Shown piece after piece: positions 25,659 through 34,540 of a stretch of DNA of 64,000 nucleotides. The notes beneath the pieces were generated by a model, which did not search any database, was not told where the DNA came from, and worked only from the letters and a program-made list of their open reading frames with translations. Source of the DNA: Pedobacter nutrimenti (GTDB taxonomy: Bacteria; Bacteroidota; Bacteroidia; Sphingobacteriales; Sphingobacteriaceae). Where the stretch lies: NCBI RefSeq assembly GCF_003208655.1, contig NZ_QKLU01000001.1, positions 496,001 through 560,000 on the forward strand, read 5' to 3'. Positions within the stretch are counted from its first letter, which is position 1, and each line of letters opens with the position of its first letter. The position numbers and the translations under genes are program-made.

Positions 25659-26710
25659 GTATTAGTTGTGTTTTTATATAGTATGAGTTTATCTGAATTA
25701 AGAGAAAGTACTTCCTCAACGATGCCATGGATATTTGGCGCTGTAATACCCGTTTTCCAGTTTACAGCTGCCGTAAAGACCCTGGCCTCGTCCCAGAGAG
25801 CAGCAGTAATAAACTGATTTAGGATATTTGCCCCTCCTTCAATGATGACAGATTGAATGTCCATAAGATAGAGTTGAAAGGCAATTTTTTGTGGAAGATA
25901 ATGTTGCATATCTTCCATCTGTATATAATGAACATTATCCTTTACATCTGTTTTAAGTTCATTAAATACAATTGTTTTTGCTTGATGATCAAAGATATGG
26001 TGACCCAAAGGGATATCAAGGTTCCTGTCCAAAACAATTCTTAAAGGATTCCTTCCAGACCATTCCCTTGCGCTCAACTGAGGATTATCATGCAGGACAG
26101 TGTTTTTCCCGACTAATACCGCATCTTCCTCTGTTCTCCATTTGTGGACCAATTTTTTTGAGTATGCTGAACTGATCCATTTTTGGACTGGTTCCAGAGG
26201 TGCAAAGAAACCATTTGCTGTTTGCGCCCACTTAAGAATAATGAAAGGTCTGTGTTTTTCTATCCTTGTAAAAAAGCGTCTGTTTAAATGACGACATTCT
26301 TTTTCTTCAATCCCCTGAATAACGTCGATTCCCGCAGCACTCAACTTCTGTATTCCTTTTCCATTGACTCCGGGAAAGGGATCAGTGTTACCAATAACTA
26401 CTTTTTTTACCTCATGTCGAATTAGCAAATCTGCACAAGGAGGTGTTTTGCCAAAGTGAGCGCATGGTTCAAGGCTGACGTAGACCGTCGCTTCTTTTAA
26501 AAGTTCATGGGCATGATCAGGGTATTGCGTTAGGACGGATTGTATCGCATTAACTTCAGCATGGGCCTGTCCAAATTTTGCATGATAACCTTCTCCAATT
26601 ATCTTACCTCCACTCACAATGACACAACCAACCATTGGATTGGGGCTTACATAGCCAAGACCGTTTTTAGCCAACCAGAGGCACCTATGCATATATGATT
26701 TGTCTGTCAT
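25655..26710 (-). CDS. ribD: bifunctional riboflavin biosynthesis deaminase/reductase RibD
   Basis: About 351 residues, catalysing deamination of the pyrimidine from GTP opening and NADPH reduction of its ribosyl chain. The N-terminal deaminase (1-145) has zinc ligands His50, Cys83 and Cys92 and the proton shuttle Glu52, in HAEVNAI and EPCAHFGKTPPC. The reductase domain follows (about 148-351; FIILKWAQTANGFF, EDAVLVGKNTVLHDNPQL, VIIEGGANIL). A longer frame starts with GTG at 26716; the ATG at 26710 is preferred. A TACTTTTG sequence at 26716-26723 ends five bases before that ATG, but without a -33 partner. The gene is divergent from prmC and leads a unit with the DMT permease and yigZ. Confidence 0.95.
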   Translation of the reverse strand: MTDKSYMHRCLWLAKNGLGYVSPNPMVGCVIVSGGKIIGEGYHAKFGQAHAEVNAIQSVLTQYPDHAHELLKEATVYVSLEPCAHFGKTPPCADLLIRHEVKKVVIGNTDPFPGVNGKGIQKLSAAGIDVIQGIEEKECRHLNRRFFTRIEKHRPFIILKWAQTANGFFAPLEPVQKWISSAYSKKLVHKWRTEEDAVLVGKNTVLHDNPQLSAREWSGRNPLRIVLDRNLDIPLGHHIFDHQAKTIVFNELKTDVKDNVHYIQMEDMQHYLPQKIAFQLYLMDIQSVIIEGGANILNQFITAALWDEARVFTAAVNWKTGITAPNIHGIVEEVLSLNSDKLILYKNTTNT

Positions 26711-26758
26711 TTCCACAAAAGTAAACTATATTGTTTGATTTAATTACTTTTACAACTC

Positions 26759-27601
26759 ATGAATTTAAAAGAGTTAAAACAACATTTTGTAATGAATATT
26801 GCAGTTCAGTATGATGCTGAAGAAGCTTTATCTATATTTTATATTACCGTAGAGAAAATTTCAGGATGGGGTAGAAGTCACTTCGTTCTTAAGGAGGATC
26901 AGGAAATATTAGGCGACAATTTATCTCACTATCTGAAAGTTATAGAGGATTTGAAGAAAGGAGTGCCAATTCAATATATACTTGGAGAAAGTTGCTTTAT
27001 TGGCATGAAACTTTATGTAAATCCTTCTGTGTTGATTCCAAGACCAGAAACAGAAGAATTGGTTAACTGGATAATAGAAAATACAAATATGACCTCAGGA
27101 TTAAAAATACTGGATGTAGGTACTGGTAGCGGTTGTATTGCATTAAGTTTAAAAAAATACTTGAATAATGCTTCCGTATCTGCTCTGGATATCTCCTTAG
27201 AGGCCATCAATACTGCTACGTTTAATGCGTTAAAAAATAATCTGACGGTAAATTTTATACAAGCCAATATACTAGATTATGAGGGCGTTGAAAAGTATGA
27301 CTTGATCGTAAGTAATCCTCCATACATTAAAAAAAATGAAATGGGGGATATGCATGTCAACGTTCTTGAAAATGAACCCCATATAGCACTCTTTGTTTCT
27401 AACGAAGAACCACTTCTGTTTTATAAAGCTATTGCTGACTTTGCACGTCAGAATCTTGAACCGAACGGCTGGCTCTATTTTGAAATAAACGAATTCTTAA
27501 GTACTGAAACTATTTGTATGTTGGAAGAAAAAGATTTTAAAAACATAAAATTAAAGAAAGATATGCAAGGAAAGGACCGTATGGTGTGTTGCAACCTTTA
27601 A
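26759..27601 (+). CDS. prmC: peptide chain release factor N5-glutamine methyltransferase PrmC
   Basis: A 280-residue enzyme that methylates the Gln of the GGQ motif in release factors using S-adenosylmethionine. The N-terminal helical domain (1-80) precedes the Rossmann methyltransferase domain with the SAM loop LDVGTGSGCIALS (118-130) and the catalytic NPPY at 186-189. VLIPRPETEELV at about 91-102 is the conserved interdomain linker. The length is usual. Its stop codon abuts that of the convergent xerD with no space, so neither gene has a separate terminator here. Confidence 0.95.
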   Translation: MNLKELKQHFVMNIAVQYDAEEALSIFYITVEKISGWGRSHFVLKEDQEILGDNLSHYLKVIEDLKKGVPIQYILGESCFIGMKLYVNPSVLIPRPETEELVNWIIENTNMTSGLKILDVGTGSGCIALSLKKYLNNASVSALDISLEAINTATFNALKNNLTVNFIQANILDYEGVEKYDLIVSNPPYIKKNEMGDMHVNVLENEPHIALFVSNEEPLLFYKAIADFARQNLEPNGWLYFEINEFLSTETICMLEEKDFKNIKLKKDMQGKDRMVCCNL

Positions 27602-28501
27602 TTAGTTTCTCGGATGATACTGAGTAATAATACCACGCAAATAATCTCTATCAAGGTGGGTATAGATTTCAGTTGTAGTAATGTTTGAGTGACCAAGCAT
27701 TTCCTGTATGGCCCTCAGGTCGGCTCCTCCCTCAACTAAATGGGTTGCAAATGAGTGCCGCAGCGTATGTGGGCTAATGTTCTTTTTTAGGCCGGTTTTA
27801 TTTGCCAGAGCCTTGATCATAGTAAATACAGATATCCGGGACAGCTTTGTTCCTAATCTATTCAGAAATAGAAAGTCCTCGTTTCCTTTTTTAATTTTTA
27901 CATGTACCCTGATTTCAGATATATAAATGGAGATGAGTTTTAATGCAGTAGAACCTATTGGTATGATTCGCTCCTTATTGCCCTTTCCAGTCACTTTAAT
28001 AAACTCTGCAAGTATATTTATATCTGATATTTTAAGATTGATCAGTTCTGAAACTCTTAAACCACAGCCATAAAGGACTTCCATCATTGCTTTATTTCGC
28101 ATGCCTTCAGCTGTGGACACATCAATTGAAGAAATAAGTTCATCGATTTCATAAATACTTAAAACATCGGGTAATTTTCTTCTGAACTTCGGTGCTTCAA
28201 GCATCTGGGCTGGATCTTCAGGAATCAATTTTTCAAGGAGAAGAAAACCAAAATAGGCTTTTAACCCTGAGATAATTCGGGCCTGGGTATTTGCTGGAAT
28301 ACCAAATTCTTGTAGCCAACCTAAAAATGCTTGTAATTCATCTTGATTTATTTCCCTAACGGTTGATTTCAGATTTAAGAATTCCATGTACTGCATGAGT
28401 TTGGAAACATCATTAAGATAGGCATCAACGGAGTTTTGAGAAAGCCCGCGTTCCAGTTTAAGATAAATCCTGAATTCTTCCAGATGAGGTTTTATTATCA
28501 C
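27602..28501 (-). CDS. xerD: site-specific tyrosine recombinase XerD
   Basis: A 299-residue tyrosine recombinase. The N-terminal SAM-like DNA-binding domain is residues 1-95; the catalytic domain has the full set Arg149 (GLRVSEL), Lys173 (TGKGNKER), His245 and Arg248 (HTLRHSFATHL), His271 (LGHSNITTTEIY) and the nucleophile Tyr280. Length, the EGGADLRAIQEMLGHS segment and the lack of integron- or phage-type insertions match chromosomal XerD/XerC, which resolve chromosome dimers at dif. It sits among housekeeping genes with no sign of an integrated element, so a phage integrase is unlikely. Confidence 0.92.
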   Translation of the reverse strand: MIIKPHLEEFRIYLKLERGLSQNSVDAYLNDVSKLMQYMEFLNLKSTVREINQDELQAFLGWLQEFGIPANTQARIISGLKAYFGFLLLEKLIPEDPAQMLEAPKFRRKLPDVLSIYEIDELISSIDVSTAEGMRNKAMMEVLYGCGLRVSELINLKISDINILAEFIKVTGKGNKERIIPIGSTALKLISIYISEIRVHVKIKKGNEDFLFLNRLGTKLSRISVFTMIKALANKTGLKKNISPHTLRHSFATHLVEGGADLRAIQEMLGHSNITTTEIYTHLDRDYLRGIITQYHPRN

Positions 28502-28545
28502 ACAAAAATTTTATACTATAAATTTTTACCATTATGTTTGAGGGT

Positions 28546-28968
28546 ATGAAGATACAAATTATAAATGGACCCAACTTAAACTTGCTGGGCTTAAGGGAGC
28601 CGGAGGTTTATGGAAAGGAGCGTTTTGAAGACTATTTTGATAAATTAAAAAAGGAGTACCCACATGTAGAACTGATGTATTTTCAAAGTAATGTCGAGGG
28701 CGAGTTGATTAATAAACTTCATGAAATTGGTTTTTCATTTAGTGGAATTATTTTAAATGCCGGTGGCTATACACATACTTCGGTTGCAATCGCAGATGCA
28801 ATTTCAGGGATAAAATCTCCGGTTATTGAAGTACATATTTCAAATATTTATGCAAGGGAAGAATACAGGCATGTTTCTCTGACTGGTAAAAACTGTAAAG
28901 GTGTACTAACTGGGTTTGGAATGGATGGTTATCGTCTTGCAATTGAAGCATTACTTAAACTAGTTTAA
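28546..28968 (+). CDS. aroQ: type II 3-dehydroquinate dehydratase
   Basis: A 140-residue enzyme of the shikimate pathway that removes water from 3-dehydroquinate. Visible are the opening IINGPNLNLLGLREPEVYG with catalytic Arg17 and Tyr22, ILNAGGYTHTSVAI (about 78-91) and the conserved EVHISN (about 101-106) with its catalytic His. The frame is open from an ATG at 28534 (MFEG before MKIQ), but family members begin at MKIQIINGP, and GAGGG before 28546 could bind ribosomes. The upstream ATG also lies inside TATGTTTG (28533-28540), a possible -7 box. The last four bases overlap the convergent glycosyltransferase gene. Confidence 0.94.
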   Translation: MKIQIINGPNLNLLGLREPEVYGKERFEDYFDKLKKEYPHVELMYFQSNVEGELINKLHEIGFSFSGIILNAGGYTHTSVAIADAISGIKSPVIEVHISNIYAREEYRHVSLTGKNCKGVLTGFGMDGYRLAIEALLKLV

Positions 28969-29999
28969 GTTCTTTTTTGAAATGAAAGTTCTGTGAATTT
29001 TCGGACCTTTTTTATAAAATAACAGTAAACAATACTTGAAGGAAATATTCCCGTATGCTTCATAAAAGGCAATTGTTTGGTTGTTCTTTTCTTTGCGTTC
29101 AACGAAAGGCTTTTAAGGAAATGAAAATGTGCTTTTGAAACAGACATAGCAAATTTGAATTCTCTTCTTGAAAGGAAGTGTAACAATGCAGCAAAGTCAA
29201 TAAAGAAACGCACAAGGATCCTGATGAATAGCTCAGAAGAAGGTAAGTTCTTATGCATGATCAGCAGGTTGTTTCTGAAATTCAGATAGGTTTTAAAAGG
29301 ATTGGTTGCATTCAATGAGCCACCACCTACATGATAAACTTCAGCATTGGGACAAAACATAATCTTATAACCCATGTTTTTAAGCCTCCAACAAAGATCA
29401 ATTTCCTCCATATGCGCAAATAAGTCTGCGTCCAGGCCACCTATTTCTTTCCATTGTTTGCTTTTTATAAAAAAAGCAGCACCACTTGCCCAGAATATCT
29501 CTAAAGGATTATTATACTGACCCTGATCATTTTCTATTGTATCAAAAATTCGACCTCGACAAAAAGGAAAAGCATATTTATCCAGAAAGCCGCCAGCTGC
29601 ACCTGCATATTCAAATTTTGCAGGATCAGATTGCCATTTTATTTTTGGTTGGGCTGCTGCAATCTTTGATTCAGATTCCATAAGGGAAATTACTGGTTCT
29701 ATCCAATTTTCCGGAACTTCTACATCGGAATTGAGCAATACGTAGTAATCTGAATTTACCTGTTCAAGCACTTTGTTATAACCTTCTGCAAAGCCATAGT
29801 TTCTGTCATTTCGTATAATCCGAATTTCAGGGAAGGCAGACCTGACGAAATCAACAGAGTCGTCCGAAGAGTCATTATCTCCCAGAACCAATTGCAAATT
29901 ACTGTACTTTGACTTGGAAACACTAGGTAAAAACCGTTCCAACAGGCTTTTTCCATTCCAATTTAAAATGACAACGGCTACACTCGGCTTCATATTCAT
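28965..29999 (-). CDS. family 2 glycosyltransferase
   Basis: About 344 residues with an N-terminal GT-A fold: VAVVILNWNGKSLL (about residues 6-19), GDNDSSDDSV, YVLLNSDVEVPENW with the metal-binding NSD motif (about 90-103) and EEIDLCWRLKNMGY (about 200). The C-terminal 100 residues contain helical, partly hydrophobic stretches that may attach it to the membrane. It resembles rhamnosyltransferase-like (WbbL-type) enzymes, which add sugars to cell surface glycans. The likely start is the ATG at 29999, which overlaps the upstream acyltransferase stop as ATGA; a GTG at 30023 would extend the overlap. Coupling to a lipid A-type acyltransferase supports a role in outer membrane glycolipid synthesis. 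Confidence 0.88.
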   Translation of the reverse strand: MNMKPSVAVVILNWNGKSLLERFLPSVSKSKYSNLQLVLGDNDSSDDSVDFVRSAFPEIRIIRNDRNYGFAEGYNKVLEQVNSDYYVLLNSDVEVPENWIEPVISLMESESKIAAAQPKIKWQSDPAKFEYAGAAGGFLDKYAFPFCRGRIFDTIENDQGQYNNPLEIFWASGAAFFIKSKQWKEIGGLDADLFAHMEEIDLCWRLKNMGYKIMFCPNAEVYHVGGGSLNATNPFKTYLNFRNNLLIMHKNLPSSELFIRILVRFFIDFAALLHFLSRREFKFAMSVSKAHFHFLKSLSLNAKKRTTKQLPFMKHTGIFPSSIVYCYFIKKVRKFTELSFQKRT

Positions 30000-30874
30000 G
30001 CAATTTCTGGTTGATGCTTCCACCTTTTATGGCTCCATAGCCAATATTGGGGTTCTGCGACAATGCTTTCTGTTAATAATTTGAATTGGTTCTCTGTAAT
30101 TTCATATTCAGGACTATCTTTAGGTTCCATACAAACAGGTATACAGTCCACTTCATAATAACCTCTTTTTACGACAGTGGTTTTAAAATAAAAAACAGGT
30201 CTGTTGGTTTGTCTGGCAATCTTTTCAGGCCCCATATAAACTGGTGTGGCCTGATTCATAAATGTCATCCAATAATTGGAGGGTTCTTTTAAAGGAACCT
30301 GGTCAGAGGCAAAAAAAAACGCGGAAGTTATTTTTTTCGAATCGGCCAATGACCTTAGGGTTTGTCGCATTGAAATAAGTGTATTGCCAAATCTGGATCT
30401 GATTTTCAAAAACCAGTTGTCAAAAACAGTATTGTGAAGGGGCTTGTAGATGACAAATTTTGTTTCCGAAAGATGAATACTTAAAGCGATCATTCCCCAT
30501 TCCCAATTTCCATAATGGGCAGAACAAACAATTACGCTCCGGCCTTTTTTAAAACAATCTTCCAACAAATCTAGATTATGAAAAACATATCTTTTTTTTA
30601 GTTCCTTTTTAGAGATCAATGGCATTTTAACGATCTCAAAGATTAGATCGGAGAGAAATCTGAAGAATTGTTTCTCTATGAGTTCAATTTCTTCTGTTTT
30701 CTTTTCAGGAAAGGAAAGAAGCAGATTTTCTCTGACAACACTTCTTCTATAGCCGACTACATAGTAAAGAAGGTAGTAGGAGAGTTTCGAAAACAGATAC
30801 AGTAGGGGAGTTGGAAGTATAGCTAGGCAGTATAAAAAAAATATCCCAATGTAAGAAAACCCCTTTTTTATCAT
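29996..30874 (-). CDS. LpxL/HtrB-like lysophospholipid acyltransferase
   Basis: About 292 residues with an N-terminal membrane helix (about 9-35) and the acyltransferase motif HYGNWE (His120, Glu125; the HX4E box), then QVPLKEPSNYWMTFMN, and EKIARQTNRPVFYF, as in lipid A late acyltransferases. These enzymes add secondary acyl chains to lipid A at the inner membrane; some Bacteroidota members instead make ornithine- or other amino lipids, so the acceptor is not certain. The frame extends to GTG at 30937, overlapping the divergent WbqC gene, but the ATG at 30874 (MIKKGFSYIG) directly before the membrane helix is the better start and leaves room for promoters. Confidence 0.88.
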   Translation of the reverse strand: MIKKGFSYIGIFFLYCLAILPTPLLYLFSKLSYYLLYYVVGYRRSVVRENLLLSFPEKKTEEIELIEKQFFRFLSDLIFEIVKMPLISKKELKKRYVFHNLDLLEDCFKKGRSVIVCSAHYGNWEWGMIALSIHLSETKFVIYKPLHNTVFDNWFLKIRSRFGNTLISMRQTLRSLADSKKITSAFFFASDQVPLKEPSNYWMTFMNQATPVYMGPEKIARQTNRPVFYFKTTVVKRGYYEVDCIPVCMEPKDSPEYEITENQFKLLTESIVAEPQYWLWSHKRWKHQPEIA

Positions 30875-30895
30875 TAATTTGGCTGGTTGAGAATG

Positions 30896-30928
30896 CAAAC
30901 ATAAATTAACAAATGCAAAGTCCCGCAA
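30896..30928 (-). promoter_or_regulatory. probable promoter of the acyltransferase gene
   Basis: On the minus strand TTG (30926-30928) and TATGTTTG (30896-30903) are 22 bases apart, matching the Bacteroidota -33/-7 pattern, and lie 21 bases before the ATG at 30874. It overlaps the first codons of the divergent WbqC gene. Confidence 0.45.
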
Positions 30929-31524
30929 TATTTCCACTTTTTTATCTACCCCCTGCCAGCTACTTTTCTGCTTTAGATGTAAATAATTTCAATTTCCTTA
31001 TTGAAAAACATGAACATTTTCCAAAGCAGACTTACAGAAACAGGGCAAGGATTGCTTCGCCGAACGGAAGCTTGGATTTATATGTTCCTGTGGTTAAAGG
31101 TTCTAAGTTTCACACCGTAATTAAGGATGTGAAAATCAGTTATGATTTTAAATGGCAGCGCTTGCATTGGCTTAGTTTACAGACCAGTTACCGGAATTCT
31201 GCTTATTTTGAATATTATGAAGATGAAATTAGTTCTTTTTACAGTAAAAAATTTGAATTTCTTTTTGACTATAATGTGGAGCTCTTGGTGTGGATATTAA
31301 AAAAACTAAAAAAGGAACAGGTTATTCATTTTACTGATACTTATCATACATCCGCTGAAGTTGAATTAGATTACAGAAATAAATTAAACTTCAAAAAACC
31401 AGAATATGAATACCAAGCAAAACCTTATTTCCAGGTTTTTGAGGACAGAAATGGTTTTATTCCCGATCTGAGTATTTTAGATCTATTATTTAGCCAGGGA
31501 CCTCAGGCGAAATTATTTATTTAG
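30913..31524 (+). CDS. WbqC family protein
   Basis: A 203-residue soluble protein. The family signature EHFPKQTYRNRARI (about residues 34-47) is followed by PNGSLDLYVPV (about 50-60) and WQRLHWLSLQTSYRNSAYFEYYE (about 85-105, quoted in pieces here). WbqC proteins are found in O-antigen and other glycan loci and are often annotated as glycine transfer or sugar-modifying factors; their activity is little studied. It is divergent from the acyltransferase and glycosyltransferase pair, which supports an envelope glycan role, and runs into corA after three bases. Confidence 0.88.
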   Translation: MQSPAIFPLFYLPPASYFSALDVNNFNFLIEKHEHFPKQTYRNRARIASPNGSLDLYVPVVKGSKFHTVIKDVKISYDFKWQRLHWLSLQTSYRNSAYFEYYEDEISSFYSKKFEFLFDYNVELLVWILKKLKKEQVIHFTDTYHTSAEVELDYRNKLNFKKPEYEYQAKPYFQVFEDRNGFIPDLSILDLLFSQGPQAKLFI

Positions 31525-31527
31525 ACT

Positions 31528-32646
31528 ATGGCCAGACATTTAAAAAGCCGAAAAAAAAGAAAGCATTACGCTGTGCCTGTAGCTGGATCAAGCCCAGGGC
31601 TGATCTATATCGCAGAGAATGCATTGGAGCCCAAGATCAGTATACACGCTTTTAATGCTACTGAATATACCATTGAGGAAACCAATACTATTTCCCATTT
31701 AAAGAACTTATTGAACAATAAGAATTTAACCTTTTGGATAGATATTAAAGGTTTTAAGTCTGAGTCTCTGTTTGAATTGCTCAATGAGGATTTTAATATC
31801 AATAAATTGGTTCTTGAAGATATTACCAGGACCTATCAGCGGCCCAGGTTTGAAGAGTATACAGATCACGTATTTGCTGTTAGCAGAATGCTTTTTTTTG
31901 ATGAGGATAGCAATCTGGAAAATGAGCAAATGTCCTTTATTTTAACTGATAATGCATTGTTTACCTTCCAGGAAGGTTACAACAATTGTTTAGATCCAAT
32001 TAGAAATAGGTTAAAAGCTGGAAAAGGCAATATTAGAATTTCAGGAAGCAGTTATATTCTGTATGCCATCATGGATGTGATCATAGATAAATATTTTGAA
32101 ATTCTCAATGTATGGGGAGAAGATCTGGACGCCGTTGAAGATCGATTGATTGATAAGCCAGATAGGTCTATTATGTATGATATACAGGGTATTAAACGAA
32201 ACTTGATCAGTATAAGAAGGGTGGCCTGGCCAGAACGGGATAAATTGAACGATATTTTAAGGAGTGATAGTCCGTTGATCACGGATCAGACAAAAATGTA
32301 CATTCATGATGCCTATGATCATTGTATACAGATTATAGATATTGTTGAATCTTTAAAAGAAATTTCTGCAAGTAATATGGATATGTATCTATCCATTATC
32401 AGCAACAGGATGAATGAAATTATGAAGGTATTGACCATTATGTCTTCCATTTTTATCCCACTGACATTTATTGCAGGTATCTATGGGATGAATTTTGCCA
32501 GACAAGATCCTGTCACAGGTATGTTAATGCCTGATAATATGCCGGAACTTTATGCAAGACATGGTTATTTGTATACAGTATTGATCATGGTGGTCATTGC
32601 CATTCTTCAGGTGATCTATTTTTGGAGAAAAGGTTGGTTTAAATAG
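31528..32646 (+). CDS. corA: magnesium/cobalt transporter CorA
   Basis: A 372-residue CorA-type channel subunit. A cytoplasmic alpha/beta domain fills residues about 1-305; near the C-terminus are two membrane helices (about 310-330 and 348-368) with the selectivity motif GMNF in IAGIYGMNFARQDP between them, and a short basic tail (WRKGWFK). CorA forms pentamers that let magnesium in down its gradient. The gene follows WbqC by three bases and precedes mgtE by 43 bases, where a TACCTTAG element (32676-32683) could provide a separate start for mgtE. Confidence 0.95.
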   Translation: MARHLKSRKKRKHYAVPVAGSSPGLIYIAENALEPKISIHAFNATEYTIEETNTISHLKNLLNNKNLTFWIDIKGFKSESLFELLNEDFNINKLVLEDITRTYQRPRFEEYTDHVFAVSRMLFFDEDSNLENEQMSFILTDNALFTFQEGYNNCLDPIRNRLKAGKGNIRISGSSYILYAIMDVIIDKYFEILNVWGEDLDAVEDRLIDKPDRSIMYDIQGIKRNLISIRRVAWPERDKLNDILRSDSPLITDQTKMYIHDAYDHCIQIIDIVESLKEISASNMDMYLSIISNRMNEIMKVLTIMSSIFIPLTFIAGIYGMNFARQDPVTGMLMPDNMPELYARHGYLYTVLIMVVIAILQVIYFWRKGWFK

Positions 32647-32689
32647 AAATGAACGCATTTTAGGAGAAATATTCCTACCTTAGTGGTTC

Positions 32690-34039
32690 ATGCAGTTTTT
32701 CGATCTTGACAGGACAGATGTATCCAAAATAAAGAAAGCCCTAGCTGGTAATGACGAACACCTGAAGGTTGTTCTGGAAGAATATCATGCCTCTGAAATA
32801 GCCATTCTATTTGAAAGCATCAATCAACAGGACAGGCAAAGAATTGTAAACCTTTTACCTGTTGAAATTGCTTCAGAAGTCATTTCAGAAATGCATGAGG
32901 AGGCTCATCCGGAAGAATTATTGCTTAAACTTCATCCTGAGAAAAGAGCAGAAATTGTAGAAGAGTTGGACTATGATGACGCTACAGACATTATTTCTCA
33001 ACTGGAAGAGCATGAGCAGAAAGAAATTCTGAGCGACCTTAGTGAAGATGACGCATCAAATATCCGCGAGTTGTTGCGTTATGATGAAGATTCTGCTGGC
33101 GGATTGATGAACACCCAGTTCATTAAAGTCAATGTAAATCTGATGAAAAAGGATGCCATTGAGGAGATCATCAGACAAAGTGAAGAGATCGAAGAATTTT
33201 ATACAGTTTTTGTGGTAGATGATCACAATATCTTTAGAGGAATTGTATCCCTGAAGGATATCATTAAGTCAAAAACGAACGTTAAAATTACTGAGCTGGT
33301 CAGACCTGATGTGGTATGGGTACATACTGATACCGATCAGGAAGAGGTGGCTCGCTTAATTTCTCAATATAACATCACTAGCATCCCCGTTGTTGATCAG
33401 GATATGCACCTGTTAGGTAGAGTAACCTTCGATGATGTTATCGATGTCCTTGAAGATGAAAATACGGAGGATATTTTGAAAATATCAGGTGTTTCTGAAG
33501 ATGAAGAACTTAGCGGCAATTGGATTGACGCTGTAAAATCAAGGCTACCATGGCTGGTGATTAATCTTGCAACGGCCTTTTTGGCTTCTGCAGTGGTGCG
33601 TTTTTTTGAGCCAACACTGGCTAAAATTGCTGTGCTTTCAGCTTATATGACCATTATCGCTGGAATGGGAGGGAATGCAGCAACTCAAGCGCTCGCCGTA
33701 ACAGTAAGAAGAATATCACTCTATGATCTTACAGACCAGCAATCTTATAGGACGGTACTCAAAGAATTTACTGTAGGTTTAATTAATGGTGCTGCAACAG
33801 GATTAATTGTACTGGTATTCGCACTGTTTTTTGATAGTAATCCTATGCTTGGGTTGGTTATTTTTTTGGCAATGACCGGAAACCTGATTATTGCTGGAAT
33901 TACAGGGGCAGGTATCCCGTTGCTTTTAAAAAGGGTAGGGATAGATCCGGCAATTGCCTCCTCTATAATCATCACTACTTTTACAGATGTGTTTGGTTTT
34001 TTTCTGCTATTGGGACTTGCTAGCAAACTCCTTCTATAA
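32690..34039 (+). CDS. mgtE: magnesium transporter MgtE
   Basis: A 449-residue MgtE. The order is N-domain (residues about 20-125, acidic, with repeated EILSDLSEDDA-type helices), paired CBS domains (about 130-255; FVVDDHNIFRGIVSLKDII and VVDQDMHLLGRVTFDDVI), the connecting helix, then five membrane helices (about 280-449) with AGMGGNAATQALAV and TGAGIPLLLKRVGIDPAIASS lining the pore. MgtE dimers are channels gated by cytosolic magnesium through the acidic N and CBS domains. The gene ends in front of a strong terminator and is in the same direction as corA, so the region holds two magnesium import families in a row. Confidence 0.95.
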   Translation: MQFFDLDRTDVSKIKKALAGNDEHLKVVLEEYHASEIAILFESINQQDRQRIVNLLPVEIASEVISEMHEEAHPEELLLKLHPEKRAEIVEELDYDDATDIISQLEEHEQKEILSDLSEDDASNIRELLRYDEDSAGGLMNTQFIKVNVNLMKKDAIEEIIRQSEEIEEFYTVFVVDDHNIFRGIVSLKDIIKSKTNVKITELVRPDVVWVHTDTDQEEVARLISQYNITSIPVVDQDMHLLGRVTFDDVIDVLEDENTEDILKISGVSEDEELSGNWIDAVKSRLPWLVINLATAFLASAVVRFFEPTLAKIAVLSAYMTIIAGMGGNAATQALAVTVRRISLYDLTDQQSYRTVLKEFTVGLINGAATGLIVLVFALFFDSNPMLGLVIFLAMTGNLIIAGITGAGIPLLLKRVGIDPAIASSIIITTFTDVFGFFLLLGLASKLLL

Positions 34040-34042
34040 AGG

Positions 34043-34074
34043 AAATTCCTGTTCTGTGCCCAGAACAGGAATTT
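34043..34074. terminator. bidirectional terminator, mgtE / ohr
   Basis: AAATTCCTGTTCTG (34043-34056) and CAGAACAGGAATTT (34061-34074) are perfect 14-base arms with a 4-base loop, four bases after the mgtE stop and in front of the convergent peroxidase gene. Confidence 0.85.
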
Positions 34075-34087
34075 GGTCTCTTTGAAT

Positions 34088-34498
34088 TTAGATTGCAGTA
34101 ACCCTGGTTTCTATATTTCCACGAGTCGCTTTGGAATAGGGACACACTCTATGTGCCTTGTCTGCAATTTTTTGAGCTTCTTGTTGAGGAATTCCCGGAA
34201 TATGAACATCCAAGTCTGCGGACAAAACAAAGGCATTTCCATCTTTATTGAAAGAAACATGCACATTTACAGTTGCCGTTGAAACATCAATCCCTTCTAA
34301 TTTTCCTATTGAACCCAGAGCACCTAAATAACAAGGGCCCCAGGCTGCAGCAAATAGTTGCTCGGGGTTAGTCGCACCTCCTTGGCCACTCATTTCCTTT
34401 GGTTTTCTGAGCTCAAATTCTATTTGTCCATCACTTGATTTAATATGCCCATCCCGTCCGCCTTTAGCAAGCACAGAGGCTGTATATATTTTTTCCAT
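34088..34498 (-). CDS. ohr: organic hydroperoxide resistance protein (Ohr/OsmC family)
   Basis: A 136-residue thiol peroxidase. The two conserved cysteines are Cys56 in AAWGPCYLGAL and Cys119 in AHRVCPYSKATRGN. The pairing with GATNPEQLFAA and the CPYSKATRGN ending marks the Ohr branch over OsmC. Ohr reduces organic hydroperoxides with lipoylated protein thiols as electron donors. No OhrR-like repressor is next to it, so its control is elsewhere. Confidence 0.93.
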   Translation of the reverse strand: MEKIYTASVLAKGGRDGHIKSSDGQIEFELRKPKEMSGQGGATNPEQLFAAAWGPCYLGALGSIGKLEGIDVSTATVNVHVSFNKDGNAFVLSADLDVHIPGIPQQEAQKIADKAHRVCPYSKATRGNIETRVTAI

Positions 34499-34540
34499 AC
34501 TATTGTTTATCTAAAATAACAATAGAGCCGGCAGGTAGTT

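Noticed and set aside
27602..28501. XerD-like recombinase as a mark of an integrated element
   Set aside because: It has the length and residues of chromosomal Xer recombinases and sits between prmC and aroQ, with no direct repeats, tRNA disruption or phage genes nearby.
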